From contig JAHZLQ010000068.1 of assembly GCA_022599775.1 (NCBI GenBank), forward strand, positions 124,001 to 188,000: a DNA stretch of 64,000 nt, in the 5' to 3' direction. The stretch is from Gammaproteobacteria bacterium (GTDB taxonomy: Bacteria > Pseudomonadota > Gammaproteobacteria > Nevskiales > Nevskiaceae). Shown piece by piece: positions 48,620-58,214 of this stretch. Every line of letters starts with the position of its first letter. The first letter of the stretch is position 1. The notes beneath the pieces were generated by a model. The model was given only the letters and a program-made list of their open reading frames with translations. It had not been told where the DNA came from and did not search any database. The position numbers and the translations under genes are program-made.

Positions 48620-49267
48620 ATGAACGTCCTGAAATCGACCATTGCCGCCGCGGGCCTGCTGGCCATCGCCGGGCTGGCACACGCACAGTCCGCCAAGCCG
48701 GACGAAGTCATCCGCTCCGCAACCGAAAGCGCGCGCGAGCAGATCAACGAAAACTACGAAACGTACAAGACCGATAGGCACGCCTTCTACACGATGATCG
48801 ATGAGACCGTCGTGCCGCGCTTCGACGTGAAATACATCTCGCAGCTGGTACTGGCGCGCAACTATCGCAGCGCCACACCGGAACAGCGCAGCCGTTTCAC
48901 CGATGCCTTCCAGACGATGATCGTGCGCTCCTACGCCGATGCCCTGCTCGAGTACTACGACGACGTGGACATCGAATGGGCGCCGCTGCGCATGGCCGAG
49001 GACGCCACCGATGCCTCCGTCGGGGCGAAAATCATGCGCAACAGCGGACAGCCGATTCCGATCGACTTCCGCGTCCACAAGACCGATGACGGAGACTGGA
49101 AGATCTACGACATCGCAGTGGAAAACATCAGCGTGGTCAGCAACTTCCGCGCCCAGTTCGCACAGGAAGTGAAGAAGAACGGCCTCGATTCGCTGATCGC
49201 GAAACTGGAAAACCTGCAGATCAAGGCGCCAACCGTCGAGGTCGATGAGCCCGCGCAGGGCTCCTAG
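48620..49267 (+). CDS. mlaC: Periplasmic phospholipid carrier MlaC
   Basis: This 215-aa protein has a signal peptide ending LAHAQS and MlaC motifs (FYTMIDETVVPRFDVKYIS, ARNYRSATPEQRSRF). It shuttles phospholipid between MlaA in the outer membrane and MlaD. A GGAG site precedes the ATG, 4 bases after mlaD. Confidence 0.94.
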   Translation: MNVLKSTIAAAGLLAIAGLAHAQSAKPDEVIRSATESAREQINENYETYKTDRHAFYTMIDETVVPRFDVKYISQLVLARNYRSATPEQRSRFTDAFQTMIVRSYADALLEYYDDVDIEWAPLRMAEDATDASVGAKIMRNSGQPIPIDFRVHKTDDGDWKIYDIAVENISVVSNFRAQFAQEVKKNGLDSLIAKLENLQIKAPTVEVDEPAQGS

Positions 49268-49291
49268 CCGCCGCGCAGGAAAGGAGACAAC

Positions 49292-49573
49292 ATGGTCAGC
49301 GTCAGTCCCGGCCGTATTGAGGGAGAACTCTGCTTCGCCACCGCAGACGCCGTCTTGCGTGAAAGTGCCCAACTGCTCAAGACCGGCAGCATCGACCTGT
49401 CCGGCGTCACCCGTGCGGACAGCGCGGGTGTGGCCCTGCTGCTGGAGCTGCGCCGCCGCCACGGCGCGCCACTGCCACTGACGCAGATGCCCGCGCAGCT
49501 CGGTGGCCTGATCGAGTTCTTCAATCTGGGGGCGATCCTGATGCCCCCGCAGCCCAGCGGAAGCGCACCATGA
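49292..49573 (+). CDS. mlaB: STAS-domain protein MlaB
   Basis: This 93-aa single STAS domain includes SIDLSGVTRADSAGVALLLEL, where the conserved TRADSAG turn contacts MlaF. It stabilises the MlaFE complex. GGAAAGGAG lies upstream of the ATG. Its stop overlaps mlaA. Confidence 0.93.
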   Translation: MVSVSPGRIEGELCFATADAVLRESAQLLKTGSIDLSGVTRADSAGVALLLELRRRHGAPLPLTQMPAQLGGLIEFFNLGAILMPPQPSGSAP

Positions 49574-50283
49574 TTCGACTCCTTATCGCGGTCCTGACGA
49601 CGGTCACGCTGGGCGCTTGCGCACATGCGCCAGCTTACGATCCCCAGGATCCGCTGGAGGTGGTCAACCGCAAGGTCTACAAGTTCAACGACGTGGCTGA
49701 CCGTTACGTATTGCGGCCGGTCGCCAAGACCTATGCCGACATCACGCCGCAACCGGTCAAGACCGGCGTCAGCAATTTCTTCGACAACCTCACCTACCCG
49801 ATCACCATCGTCAACGGCGTGCTGCAGCTCAAGTTCAAGCAGGCCGCGTCCGACACCGGACGTTTCCTGCTCAACTCCACGGTCGGCATCCTCGGCCTCG
49901 TCGACGTCGCCGGCCAGCAAGGCATGGAACGCCACGACGAGGACTTCGGGCAGACCCTGGGTTACTGGGGCGTCGGGGAAGGCTGGTTCCTGATGCTCCC
50001 GCTACTCGGGCCCTCGACCAATCGCGACCTGATCGGCCGTGGCGGTGATTACTTCTCGGACCCGACCTACTATGTCGACGAGCCCCAGGTCGAATATCCG
50101 CTGATCGCACTACGCGCCGTGAACAGCCGCGCCGGTCTGCTCGGCGCACCGGAAAACTTCCTCAATCAGCAGCTGGACCCTTACGTTGCCATGCGCACGG
50201 CCTATCTGGAACAGCGCTGGAGCCTGATCCACGATGGCAAGCCACCTCCGGACGACGATTTCGAGGACTTCGGCGACGAGTGA
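49570..50283 (+). CDS. mlaA: Outer-membrane lipoprotein MlaA (VacJ)
   Basis: This 237-aa protein has the lipobox LGAC (Cys17) and family motifs DPLEVVNRKVYKFND and GYWGVGEGWFLMLPLLGPS. It removes misplaced phospholipid from the outer leaflet and hands it to MlaC. Its ATG overlaps the mlaB stop. Here it completes the operon, whereas in E. coli mlaA is unlinked from mlaFEDCB. Confidence 0.95.
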   Translation: MIRLLIAVLTTVTLGACAHAPAYDPQDPLEVVNRKVYKFNDVADRYVLRPVAKTYADITPQPVKTGVSNFFDNLTYPITIVNGVLQLKFKQAASDTGRFLLNSTVGILGLVDVAGQQGMERHDEDFGQTLGYWGVGEGWFLMLPLLGPSTNRDLIGRGGDYFSDPTYYVDEPQVEYPLIALRAVNSRAGLLGAPENFLNQQLDPYVAMRTAYLEQRWSLIHDGKPPPDDDFEDFGDE

Positions 50284-50359
50284 GGCACGTGTTGCTCGTG
50301 AGGCTACCGATCACTGCGACTTTCACGGTTCTAGGCCTGTCGCCTTTCCCCTTACACGC

Positions 50360-53300
50360 TCACCCCACCCAGGCCCGCACGTTTTGGAACATCCGGAACC
50401 ACGGCGTGAATCGCTGCTCGCGATTCGGCCACCACGAACCGACGGTGCCGGCAATCGTTCGTTCCGGGTGCGGCATCATCACCGTGATGCGACCGTCTGC
50501 ATTGCAGATGCCGGTCAAGCCTTCGGGCGAGCCGTTCGGATTGTACGGGTAGCGCGTCGCCACCTGAGCCGCGCTGTCCAGATAACGCATCCCGATCTGG
50601 CCGTTTGCCTGTAGTGCGGCCTGCTGACTGGCCGAGCTGAAACTCGCCCTGCCCTCGCCGTGCGCAACGGCGATCGGCAATCGCGATCCGGCCATGCCGG
50701 CCAGGAAAATCGACTTCGATTCCACGACTTCTACCTGCGCCCAGCGCGCTTCGAACTGCTCGGAGCGGTTGCGCACGAACTGCGGCCAGTGCTCGCTGCC
50801 CGGCACCAGCTCCGCCAGCGCCGCGAACATCTGGCAACCATTGCAGACGCCCAGCGCGAAGCGATCCGGCTGTTCGAAGAACGACTGGAACATGCCGCGC
50901 GCGCGTTCGTTGAACAGGATCGAACGCGCCCAGCCCCGGCCGGCGCCCAGCACGTCGCCGTATGAAAAGCCGCCGCAGGCCACGAGCCCGGCATAGTCAT
51001 CCAGGGTCTGCCCGCCTTCCAGCAGATCGGACATGTGCACGTCCACCGCCTCGAAACCGGCGGCGTTGAAGGCATAGGCCATTTCGACCTGGCCGTTGAC
51101 GCCCTGCTCGCGCAGGATCGCCACGCGTGGCCGGCGCCCGATGCCCGGCGCGGACGGACGGAGAACTGGCGCAACCGCCGGATCGAAGCTGAGGTGCACG
51201 CTCAAGCCGTGATCGGATTCCAGGCCCGCCGATGCGAATTCCTCGTCGGCACAATCGGGCTCATCACGCAGCTTCGCCATGCGATAACTGGTTTCGAACC
51301 AGGACTTGAACAAGGCTTCGCGCGCGCCTTCGAACACCACCGCGCCACCGGCACGAATGCGGATGCGGCCATCGGTCGTGGGCCTGGCAATTTCTTGCAC
51401 ACTCAGCCCGTCAAAGGCCGCGCGTATGGCCGGTACGTCGGCACGGCGAACCTGCACCACAAACCCCAGTTCTTCGGCGAACAGCGATGCCAGCACATCG
51501 ACGTCCGTGAGATCGACATCGAGCCCGCAATGCCCGGCGAAGGCCATTTCCATCAGCGTGGCGAGCAGACCGCCGTCGGATCGATCGTGGTAGGCCAGTA
51601 CGCGAGCTTCGGCGTTCAGCGCCTGTATTCCGGCAAAGGCCTGGCGCAGCAGCGTCGGCGCATCGAGGTCCGGCACCCGGTCGCCGAACTGTCCGTAGAC
51701 CTGCGCGAGGATCGAGCCGCCCAGACGGTTCTGGCCGGCACCGAGATCGACCAGCAGCAATACCGTGTCGCCGGCATCGGTGCGCAGCTGTGGTGTCAGG
51801 CTGCGCCGCACGTCGGTCACCGGCGCAAAAGCGGATACGATCAAGGACAGGGGCGCGAACTGCATGTGGCGTGCATCGCCATCCTCCCAGACGGTGCGCA
51901 TCGACAGCGAATCCTTGCCCACCGGAATCGCGATGCCGAGCTGCGGGCACAGCTCGGCGCCGACGGCGCGTACGGTGTCGTACAGGCGCGCATCTTCGTC
52001 ACCAAGCCCGGCCGCCGCCATCCAGTTTGCGGACAGCTTGACCTCGCCGAGGCTGGCGATCGGCGCTGCCATCAGATTGGTGATCGCCTCGGCCACCGCC
52101 ATGCGACCCGAAGCCGGCGCGTCCAGCAGCGCCAGCGGCGCGCGCTCGCCCATGGCCATGGCCTCCCCCGTTACCGCCTCGAAACTGCTGGCGGTCACGG
52201 CGCAATCCGCCACCGGTACCTGCCAGGGACCGACCATCTGGTCACGCACCGTCAATCCACCGACCGTACGGTCGCCGATCGTGATCAGGAAGTTCTTGGC
52301 GGCAACCGTGGGATGTTGCAATACCCGAATCACCGCTTCGTCGAGCCGGATGGCGCTGCGATTCAGCGCCGGCAGTTCACGGACGGCGCGCTCCGACTGG
52401 CGCTGCAACTGCGGCGCCTTGCCGAGCAGTACCGACATCGGCATATTCACGGCGTCCTGCGCTTCGAGTTCATCCTCGACCACCAGCACGCGCTCGGCCA
52501 GCGCCGTTCCGACGACAGCGTACGGACAGCGCTCGCGCCGGCAGGCCGCATCGAGCACCGCCAGCCCGGCATCGTCCACCGCGAGCACGTAGCGCTCCTG
52601 GGATTCGTTGCACCAGATTTCCATCGGCGACAGCGACGGATCGGCAATGTCCACCGCGCGCAGGCGAATGCGTCCGCCACGACCGTTGTCGTTGATGATT
52701 TCGGGCAGGGCGTTGGAAATGCCGCCGGCACCGACGTCGTGAATCGACAGAATCGGATTGGCCTCACCCAGCGAAGCACAGTAGTCGACGACCTCCTGGC
52801 AGCGCCGTTCCAGCTCCGGATTGGCGCGCTGCACCGAGGCGAAATCCAGCGCCTCGCTGCTGGAGCCGGTGGTCATGCTGCTGGCGGCACCGCCGCCCAG
52901 GCCGATCAGCATCGCCGGCCCACCCAACACGATCAGCTGCGCGCCGGCCGGCACGTCGAGCTTTTCGACCAAACCGTCGCGGATGTTGCCGTAGCCGCCG
53001 GCGATCATGATCGGCTTGTGAAAGCCGGTACGGCTGCCGTCCGGCAAGGTCTGCTCGAAACTGCGGAAATAGCCGGCCAGATTGGGCCGGCCGAATTCGT
53101 TGTTGTAGGCCGCCGCGCCGATCGGCCCCTCCAGCATGATCTGCTGCGCCGTGGCCATGCGCGGGGGGCGCGAATCTGCCGCCTCCCAGGGCTGGGTAAA
53201 TCCTGTGATGCGCAGATTGGACACCGAAAAGCCGCAAAGGCCGGCCTTGGGGCGGCCGCCGCGCCCGGTGGCGGCCTCGTCGCGAATTTCGCCGCCGGCA

Positions 53301-54205
53301 CCGGTCGCCGCACCGGGATGCGGTGAAATGCCGGTGGGGTGGTTGTGCGTCTCGACCTTCATCAGGATGTGAGCCGGTTCCTGGCGCGTCCGCCAGATGC
53401 GATCGGAACCCAGCATGAAGCGCGGCGCTTCCGGGCCCGCGATGACCGCGGCATTGTCCTTGTAGGCCGAAAGCACACCGTCCGGCGATGCGGCATGACT
53501 CATGCGGATCATGCCGAACAGCGAGTCCGGCTTGGTTTCTCCATCCACCGTGAACTCGGCGTTGAAGATCTTGTGGCGACAGTGTTCCGAATTGATCTGC
53601 GCGAACATCATCAATTCAGCGTCGCTCGGGTTGCGGCCCACGCCGGCGAAGTATTCGGCGAGGTAGTCGATCTCATCGGCAGACAGCGCCAAGCCCCAGT
53701 CCCGGTTCGCCGTCGCCAGGGCGTCCTTGCCGCCGCCGAGCAGGTCGACCTGCCGCAGCGGCCGGCGCTCCGGCGTTTCGAATGCCTGGGCCAGACCCTT
53801 GATGTCCGACACCAGGCTTTCGGTCATCGGGTCATGCAACAGGGCATGCGCCACCGCCGGCAAATCCGTGATCCCCTCGAACACCAGAACGCGACCGCGT
53901 TCGATGCGCTGCACGCCGGCCAGTCCGCAGACGCGGGCAATGTCGGTGGCCTTGCTGCACCACGCGGACACCGTGCCGACACGCGGCACCACGAACAAAC
54001 GCAGACTGCCGTCCGGCAATTCGCCTTCACCCGCTTCCAGCAGACGCCGGACCGCCGCCAGTTCGGCGTCCGCGGCCGTCGCCATGAAAAATTCCGAAAC
54101 GCGCAGGCCGCTGAGTCCCGGCGCCTGTGCGGTGAGCGCTTCGCGCAGGCGATCGATACGAAACGTGGAGAGAGCCGGTCCGCCCGGTAGCAGATGCACA
54201 GTCAT
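50360..54205 (-). CDS. purL: Phosphoribosylformylglycinamidine synthase (large single-chain form)
   Basis: This 1281-aa enzyme, the fourth step of purine synthesis, converts FGAR to FGAM with glutamine and ATP. The N-terminal PurS-like part, two AIRS-like halves ([24 protein letters not shown] near residue 290) and a C-terminal glutamine amidotransferase with nucleophile in LGVCNGCQM are all visible. Length matches the E. coli enzyme (1295). The start [18 protein letters not shown] is the family start. It is convergent with mlaA across 76 bases with no clear terminator. Confidence 0.97.
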   Translation of the reverse strand: MTVHLLPGGPALSTFRIDRLREALTAQAPGLSGLRVSEFFMATAADAELAAVRRLLEAGEGELPDGSLRLFVVPRVGTVSAWCSKATDIARVCGLAGVQRIERGRVLVFEGITDLPAVAHALLHDPMTESLVSDIKGLAQAFETPERRPLRQVDLLGGGKDALATANRDWGLALSADEIDYLAEYFAGVGRNPSDAELMMFAQINSEHCRHKIFNAEFTVDGETKPDSLFGMIRMSHAASPDGVLSAYKDNAAVIAGPEAPRFMLGSDRIWRTRQEPAHILMKVETHNHPTGISPHPGAATGAGGEIRDEAATGRGGRPKAGLCGFSVSNLRITGFTQPWEAADSRPPRMATAQQIMLEGPIGAAAYNNEFGRPNLAGYFRSFEQTLPDGSRTGFHKPIMIAGGYGNIRDGLVEKLDVPAGAQLIVLGGPAMLIGLGGGAASSMTTGSSSEALDFASVQRANPELERRCQEVVDYCASLGEANPILSIHDVGAGGISNALPEIINDNGRGGRIRLRAVDIADPSLSPMEIWCNESQERYVLAVDDAGLAVLDAACRRERCPYAVVGTALAERVLVVEDELEAQDAVNMPMSVLLGKAPQLQRQSERAVRELPALNRSAIRLDEAVIRVLQHPTVAAKNFLITIGDRTVGGLTVRDQMVGPWQVPVADCAVTASSFEAVTGEAMAMGERAPLALLDAPASGRMAVAEAITNLMAAPIASLGEVKLSANWMAAAGLGDEDARLYDTVRAVGAELCPQLGIAIPVGKDSLSMRTVWEDGDARHMQFAPLSLIVSAFAPVTDVRRSLTPQLRTDAGDTVLLLVDLGAGQNRLGGSILAQVYGQFGDRVPDLDAPTLLRQAFAGIQALNAEARVLAYHDRSDGGLLATLMEMAFAGHCGLDVDLTDVDVLASLFAEELGFVVQVRRADVPAIRAAFDGLSVQEIARPTTDGRIRIRAGGAVVFEGAREALFKSWFETSYRMAKLRDEPDCADEEFASAGLESDHGLSVHLSFDPAVAPVLRPSAPGIGRRPRVAILREQGVNGQVEMAYAFNAAGFEAVDVHMSDLLEGGQTLDDYAGLVACGGFSYGDVLGAGRGWARSILFNERARGMFQSFFEQPDRFALGVCNGCQMFAALAELVPGSEHWPQFVRNRSEQFEARWAQVEVVESKSIFLAGMAGSRLPIAVAHGEGRASFSSASQQAALQANGQIGMRYLDSAAQVATRYPYNPNGSPEGLTGICNADGRITVMMPHPERTIAGTVGSWWPNREQRFTPWFRMFQNVRAWVG

Positions 54206-54227
54206 TTCAGGTCTATTGGATCGTCAC

Positions 54228-54989
54228 TCAGGAAATTTCACGCCAGGCCAGGCCCAGGTCCTGCTCGGCTGCGACCAGCCAATGCGTCTCGCAACCCAGC
54301 GCCTCCGCTCCGGCGGTCAGCGCCAGCTCGGGCGTGTTGTTCTTTTCGGAAAGGTGCGTCAACACCACATGCTGCAGGCGCGAAGTGTCGATGCGTCTCA
54401 ACAGATCGGCCGCCTGCATGTTCGAAAGGTGCCCGTAGGCGCCGGCGACCCGGCGCTTGAGCGACTCCGGATACGGCCCATTGGCGAGCATGGCGCTGTC
54501 ATGATTGAACTCGATCAACAAGGAATCACAGGCCTGCAGCATCCGGCACATATGCGGCGTGACGCTGCCCGCATCGGACAGCACGCCAATGCAGGTCGCA
54601 CCGTTGCCGACCACGAACTGCGCCGGTTCACGCGCATCATGCGGGACCGGATACGGTGACATTTCCAGATCACCGATCGCGAAGGGGGTGTGCGGATCGA
54701 AATGTTCGATGCACGGCACGTCGACGTCATTCCAGACGGCATGGGTTCCGCGCGTCATCCAGACCGGCAAACCGTAGCGCCGGGCCACCCGCGCGACGCC
54801 ACCAAGATGATCGGAATGCTCGTGCGTGACCACGATCGCCGCCAGACTCTCGGGTTCCACGCCGAGCCGCTGCAAACGTCGCGTGGACTCCTGTACCGAG
54901 AATCCGCAGTCCAGCAGCACATGGGTGTCCTGGCAGGAAAACAGGGCGGCGTTACCCTTGCTGCCGCTCCCCAGCAAAGCGAAGCGCAA
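54228..54989 (-). CDS. MBL-fold hydrolase, YycJ/WalJ-like
   Basis: This 253-aa protein starts MRFALLGSGSKGNAALF, the YycJ-type opening, with metal motif THEHSDHLGG (HxHxDH) and later SDAG and HLSE/HLS motifs. Relatives are double-strand exonuclease-like or Z-type nucleases; the true substrate is unknown. It is 10 bases after the DUF1820 gene and upstream of purL on the same strand, so probably one operon. Confidence 0.85.
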   Translation of the reverse strand: MRFALLGSGSKGNAALFSCQDTHVLLDCGFSVQESTRRLQRLGVEPESLAAIVVTHEHSDHLGGVARVARRYGLPVWMTRGTHAVWNDVDVPCIEHFDPHTPFAIGDLEMSPYPVPHDAREPAQFVVGNGATCIGVLSDAGSVTPHMCRMLQACDSLLIEFNHDSAMLANGPYPESLKRRVAGAYGHLSNMQAADLLRRIDTSRLQHVVLTHLSEKNNTPELALTAGAEALGCETHWLVAAEQDLGLAWREIS

Positions 54990-54999
54990 TCGTCCCGAC

Positions 55000-55335
55000 T
55001 TACTTTTGATGACCGCCTCCCGGCGTGAACATCGGAAACGGCGTCACTTTCGATGAGTCACCGGCCACCGGCTTGATGCGCGCGGCGCCCTGACTCTTCA
55101 CCTCGTCGATTCGCACGATCTGGTGCACCGGCACGTAGAAGCGCTCCACGTTCTCGAATTCCGACTTGAGCCGTTCCTCGGTCGGGTCCACGACCACACT
55201 CGATTTTTCGCCGAATACGATCTGTTCGACCTCGACAAAGCCGAGCAGACCACCATGACTGATCTGACGGGCATAGAGCTCATAGACCTGGCCCTGCTGC
55301 ACGAAGCTGACTCGGTAAAGACGCTGCTTGGTCAT
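55000..55335 (-). CDS. DUF1820 family protein
   Basis: This 111-aa protein reads MTKQRLYRVSFVQQGQVYELY, then SHGGLLGFVEVEQIVFGEKS and a VPVHQIVRIDEV segment, the pattern of the gammaproteobacterial DUF1820 family. It is cytoplasmic; function unknown. The ATG at 55333-55335 was chosen because upstream residues have no family match. Confidence 0.85.
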   Translation of the reverse strand: MTKQRLYRVSFVQQGQVYELYARQISHGGLLGFVEVEQIVFGEKSSVVVDPTEERLKSEFENVERFYVPVHQIVRIDEVKSQGAARIKPVAGDSSKVTPFPMFTPGGGHQK

Positions 55336-55423
55336 CGATGCGATGAACGTTCCGGACGGACAAGATGGGCCTGCATTATCCGGGCAAGCACTTGGCAGGA
55401 ACAACCACCCAGTCGAGATAGGT

Positions 55424-55666
55424 CTACCAAAATCTTTTGGACGCAAATGCCTGTCCAGAGCCCGTTTTGAGGTAGCGCTCGAAATCGTGGGCTTTCTGCT
55501 CGCTCGAAAAAGCGGAATAGAAGACCAGTCTCCAAGGGACGAATTTCGCACTGTGCCCCGCAAGACCCGCATTGTGAGCTCGCAGGCGCGCCCTCAAATC
55601 GCGTGTGTAGCCAATATAGCGTTGGCCCGCAACCGATTCGCTCTCCAGTAGATAGACGTAAAACAC
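55424..55666 (-). CDS. GIY-YIG nuclease-fold protein (YhbQ type)
   Basis: This 80-aa protein starts at a GTG (55664-55666) with AAGGGAG 8 bases upstream. FYVYLLES and RYIGYTRDLRARLRAHN form the GIY-YIG-like core (here VYL/YIG), followed by a conserved HSAKFVPWRLVFYSAF and ERYLKTGSGQ. This small family resembles nuclease domains of UvrC; activity unproven. Confidence 0.85.
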   Translation of the reverse strand: MFYVYLLESESVAGQRYIGYTRDLRARLRAHNAGLAGHSAKFVPWRLVFYSAFSSEQKAHDFERYLKTGSGQAFASKRFW

Positions 55667-55795
55667 CCGGGCACTCCCTTGCCACTGTTTAGGCAAATTC
55701 GTACGCGTACAGACAGCATTCGGCAAGAGGGAAGCGTTCACACGAATGCGGCAACAGCATTAGGACAAGTTCTGAAGATGTGCACGTCCGACACG

Positions 55796-55896
55796 CCGAA
55801 CGAGTCCTCCTACGCCAAGGCTTCGGACGACACTCCTTCGCCTAAGCGCCTTCGTGAGGCCGTCCCCGTTCGGGGCCTGCCACCCGAAGCCGGAGG
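55796..55896. repeat. 101-bp direct repeat, copy 1
   Basis: Identical to 55949-56049 (period 153 bp). Inside are complementary ends GGCTTCGG/CCGAAGCC and a CCCCGTTCGGGG hairpin, so each unit is itself foldable. No gene lies between tRNA-Ser and the GIY-YIG gene. Confidence 0.9.
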
Positions 55897-55948
55897 GTAA
55901 CGGAAGAAATTGTGGGGGCAGCGCCAAAATACAAGCGCACCCGACATA

Positions 55949-56049
55949 CCGAACGAGTCCTCCTACGCCAAGGCTTCGGACGACACTCCTTCGCCTAAGC
56001 GCCTTCGTGAGGCCGTCCCCGTTCGGGGCCTGCCACCCGAAGCCGGAGG
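55949..56049. repeat. 101-bp direct repeat, copy 2
   Basis: Second copy, ending 8 bases from the 3' end of the tRNA-Ser gene. The 52-base spacer between copies is unrelated sequence. Two copies with palindromic content resemble a mobile extragenic element. Confidence 0.9.
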
Positions 56050-56056
56050 CGAAGGG

Positions 56057-56148
56057 TGGCGGAGAGGGTGGGATTCGAACCCACGTGGAGCGTTAAGCCC
56101 CCAACCGATTTCGAGTCGGTGCCGTTGTGACCGCTTCGGTACCTCTCC
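56057..56148 (-). tRNA. serU: tRNA-Ser (CGA)
   Basis: A 92-nt class II tRNA: acceptor stem GGAGAGG/CCTCTCC, discriminator G followed by encoded CCA (56057-56059), anticodon stem ACCGA/TCGGT with loop CTCGAAA giving anticodon CGA at 56111-56113, a long variable arm and GGTTCGAATCC in the T arm. It reads UCG codons. The symbol is by analogy with E. coli. Confidence 0.95.
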
Positions 56149-56286
56149 GTACACTGTCAGCATCGTGATGCACTTCAGCCGAACATCCAAGAATTCCAGG
56201 CGACCAATCCAGCCATTCCGTCCCGTATTCCGACCGATCCCTCAGGGGCAGTTTAAGCTGCGCGTCCCGAGGGTCGCGCATTGTAA

Positions 56287-57771
56287 ATGAAGCTACGCAT
56301 TTCGCCCACTATTGTGATCGGAAAACTGATTGTGCTCGCGATCATCGCCGGGATCGTTCTACCGATCACGACGTGTTCGCCGAAGGTTTCGATCCTCGAA
56401 CAGGTCCGGTCCACCGGAACGCTGCGCGTGGCGACCGTCAACAGCCCCACCACCTACTACACCGGCCCGCTTGGCGATGAAGGCTTCGAGTACGATCTGG
56501 CCAAGGGTTTTGCGGAAGCCCTGGACGTCAAGCTGGATCTGATTGTGCTGGATACCGTGGCTGACGTACTCGAGGCAGTGCGCACCGGCAGCGCTCAACT
56601 TGGCGCGGCCGGTCTCGCGGTCACCGAGAATCGTCGAGACTACCTGCGTTTCACCACGCCCCTGCGAACCATCGTTCCGCAACTCGTGTACCGCATGGGC
56701 GAGAACCGCCCCGGGGACATTGACGATCTCGACGAGAGCAGCCAGCTGGTCGTCGTCGTCAAGGACAGCGCGCATGCCGAATGGCTGGAACGACTCAAGC
56801 GGGACCATCCGGACCTGGCCTGGGAGGAGACCGATGAGTTCGAATCCGAGGATTTGCTGGTGCAGGTGGTCGAGGGCCGCATCGGCTACACGGTGGCGAA
56901 CTCCGATCTGGTGACGATCAATCAGCGCTATTACCCGCAGCTGCGGGTGGCATTCGCGTTGGCCGACAAGCAGGATCTCGCCTGGGCGCTGCCGAGCGAC
57001 GCCGGGCCCTTGTTCGACGCGGCGCAGGCCTATCTGAACCAGCTCGGCGAAACCGAATTGGGCTGGCTGCACGACCGCTACTTCGGGCACATCGATCGCG
57101 TCGGCTACCTGGGCGCAGTGGCGCTGGCCACTCACGCCGAATCGCGCTTGCCGCGCTACCGCGCCGACTTCGAAGCCGCAGCGGAAAAGTATGGTCTGGA
57201 CTGGCGTCTGCTGGCGGCGGTCGGCTATCAGGAATCGGTGTGGGACCCGCAAGCCACCAGCACTACCGGTGTGCGCGGGCTCATGCAGATCACCGTCCAG
57301 ACCGCGGAATTTCTCGGCGTCGCCGATCGTCTCGACCCGGCCGAAGCGATCGACGGAGCGGCGCGATACCTGCAATCCCTCCGAGGCCGCATCCCGGACG
57401 AAGTGCAGGAACCGGACCGCAGCTGGATGATGCTGGCTGCCTACAACATGGGCATGGGACACATCATCGACGTACGCAAGCTCACCGCCGCGCAAGGCGG
57501 CGATCCGAACCGCTGGCCCGATGTCCGTTCGCGGCTGCCGCTGCTGATGCAGCCCAAGTACTACCGAGATCTGAAGTACGGCTATGCGCGTGGCCGCGAA
57601 GCCGTGGCCTATGTCGGAAACATCCGCACGTATTACGACATGCTGGTGTGGATCACCGGCGGCCCGCAGAACCTGCAGAACGAACCGTCACCGCCACCGA
57701 AGCCGCCGCAGGAACCACCCGACACGAGCAAACCGTTCGACCCTCTGGGCATCGATACGCCGGTGTTGTGA
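56287..57771 (+). CDS. mltF: Membrane-bound lytic transglycosylase F
   Basis: This 494-aa protein has a hydrophobic N-terminus (residues 8-28), a periplasmic solute-binding-like domain (about 40-265: LRVATVNSPTTYYTG), then an SLT domain (about 295-420) with catalytic Glu in AVGYQESVWDPQATS, GVRGLMQIT and AAYNMGMGH. ITTC at residue 30 resembles a lipobox but has Thr at -1, so lipidation is doubtful. A Pro-rich tail ends the protein. In E. coli mltF neighbours purL; here about 2 kb separate the two. Confidence 0.94.
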   Translation: MKLRISPTIVIGKLIVLAIIAGIVLPITTCSPKVSILEQVRSTGTLRVATVNSPTTYYTGPLGDEGFEYDLAKGFAEALDVKLDLIVLDTVADVLEAVRTGSAQLGAAGLAVTENRRDYLRFTTPLRTIVPQLVYRMGENRPGDIDDLDESSQLVVVVKDSAHAEWLERLKRDHPDLAWEETDEFESEDLLVQVVEGRIGYTVANSDLVTINQRYYPQLRVAFALADKQDLAWALPSDAGPLFDAAQAYLNQLGETELGWLHDRYFGHIDRVGYLGAVALATHAESRLPRYRADFEAAAEKYGLDWRLLAAVGYQESVWDPQATSTTGVRGLMQITVQTAEFLGVADRLDPAEAIDGAARYLQSLRGRIPDEVQEPDRSWMMLAAYNMGMGHIIDVRKLTAAQGGDPNRWPDVRSRLPLLMQPKYYRDLKYGYARGREAVAYVGNIRTYYDMLVWITGGPQNLQNEPSPPPKPPQEPPDTSKPFDPLGIDTPVL

Positions 57772-57819
57772 GGTCCGGCGATCGGCAACCGGAACGGCTA
57801 CACGAACGTTTCGAAACAA

Positions 57820-57892
57820 GCCGTAGCCCGAATGGAGCGCAGCGGAATCCGGGAGCAAGGTTTCACAATGTGGCCCGGTTCCCGGATACCTG
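57820..57892. repeat. Dispersed-type intergenic repeat
   Basis: GTAGCCCGAATGGAGCGCAG followed by CGGAATCCGGG and, 25 bases on, CCCGGTTCCCGGAT. Very similar elements (GTAGCCCGGATGGAGCGCAG-type) occur between genes of many proteobacteria, from memory. It lies between convergent mltF and ferredoxin genes. Confidence 0.55.
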
Positions 57893-58210
57893 CTAATCCT
57901 TGAGCATCAGCCGCGGCACCGGCCGCCCGGCCAGCAGATGCTCGTCGATGATCTCGTCGACGTCGTCTTCGTCCACGTAGGAGTACCAGACGTTGTCCGG
58001 ATACACGACGATCACCGGGCCTTCCTCGCAGCGTTCCAGGCATCCGGCCATATTGATGCGGACCTTGCCCACGCCGGCTGCTCCGGCCTGCTTGATCCGC
58101 TTCTTGGCGTAATCGCGCACCCGCGTCGCGCCCTTGTCATTGCAGCAGGTCCGCTCCCCGGGCGCGCGCTGATTGCAGCAGAAGAAGACGTGGTGGCGGT
58201 AGTGGCTCAT
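57893..58210 (-). CDS. Thioredoxin-like [2Fe-2S] ferredoxin
   Basis: This 105-aa protein has cluster cysteines in HHVFFCCNQRAPGERTCC and NMAGCLERCEEGPVIVVYP, the C-x(8-12)-C...C-x3-C layout of stand-alone 2Fe-2S ferredoxins related to the NuoE/HoxE fold. Electron partner unknown. It is 4 bases after the DUF481 gene stop. Confidence 0.88.
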   Translation of the reverse strand: MSHYRHHVFFCCNQRAPGERTCCNDKGATRVRDYAKKRIKQAGAAGVGKVRINMAGCLERCEEGPVIVVYPDNVWYSYVDEDDVDEIIDEHLLAGRPVPRLMLKD

Positions 58211-58214
58211 GCGT

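Noticed and set aside
50284-50359. Search for a terminator between convergent mlaA and purL
   Set aside because: No stem-loop with a T-run could be found in this gap.
55796-56049. Direct repeats considered as a CRISPR array
   Set aside because: Only two units of 101 bp with a 52-bp spacer and no cas gene; too long for CRISPR repeats.
56287-56380. MltF N-terminus considered as a lipoprotein signal (ITTC)
   Set aside because: Thr at the -1 position does not fit the lipobox; a plain membrane anchor or signal peptide is as likely.
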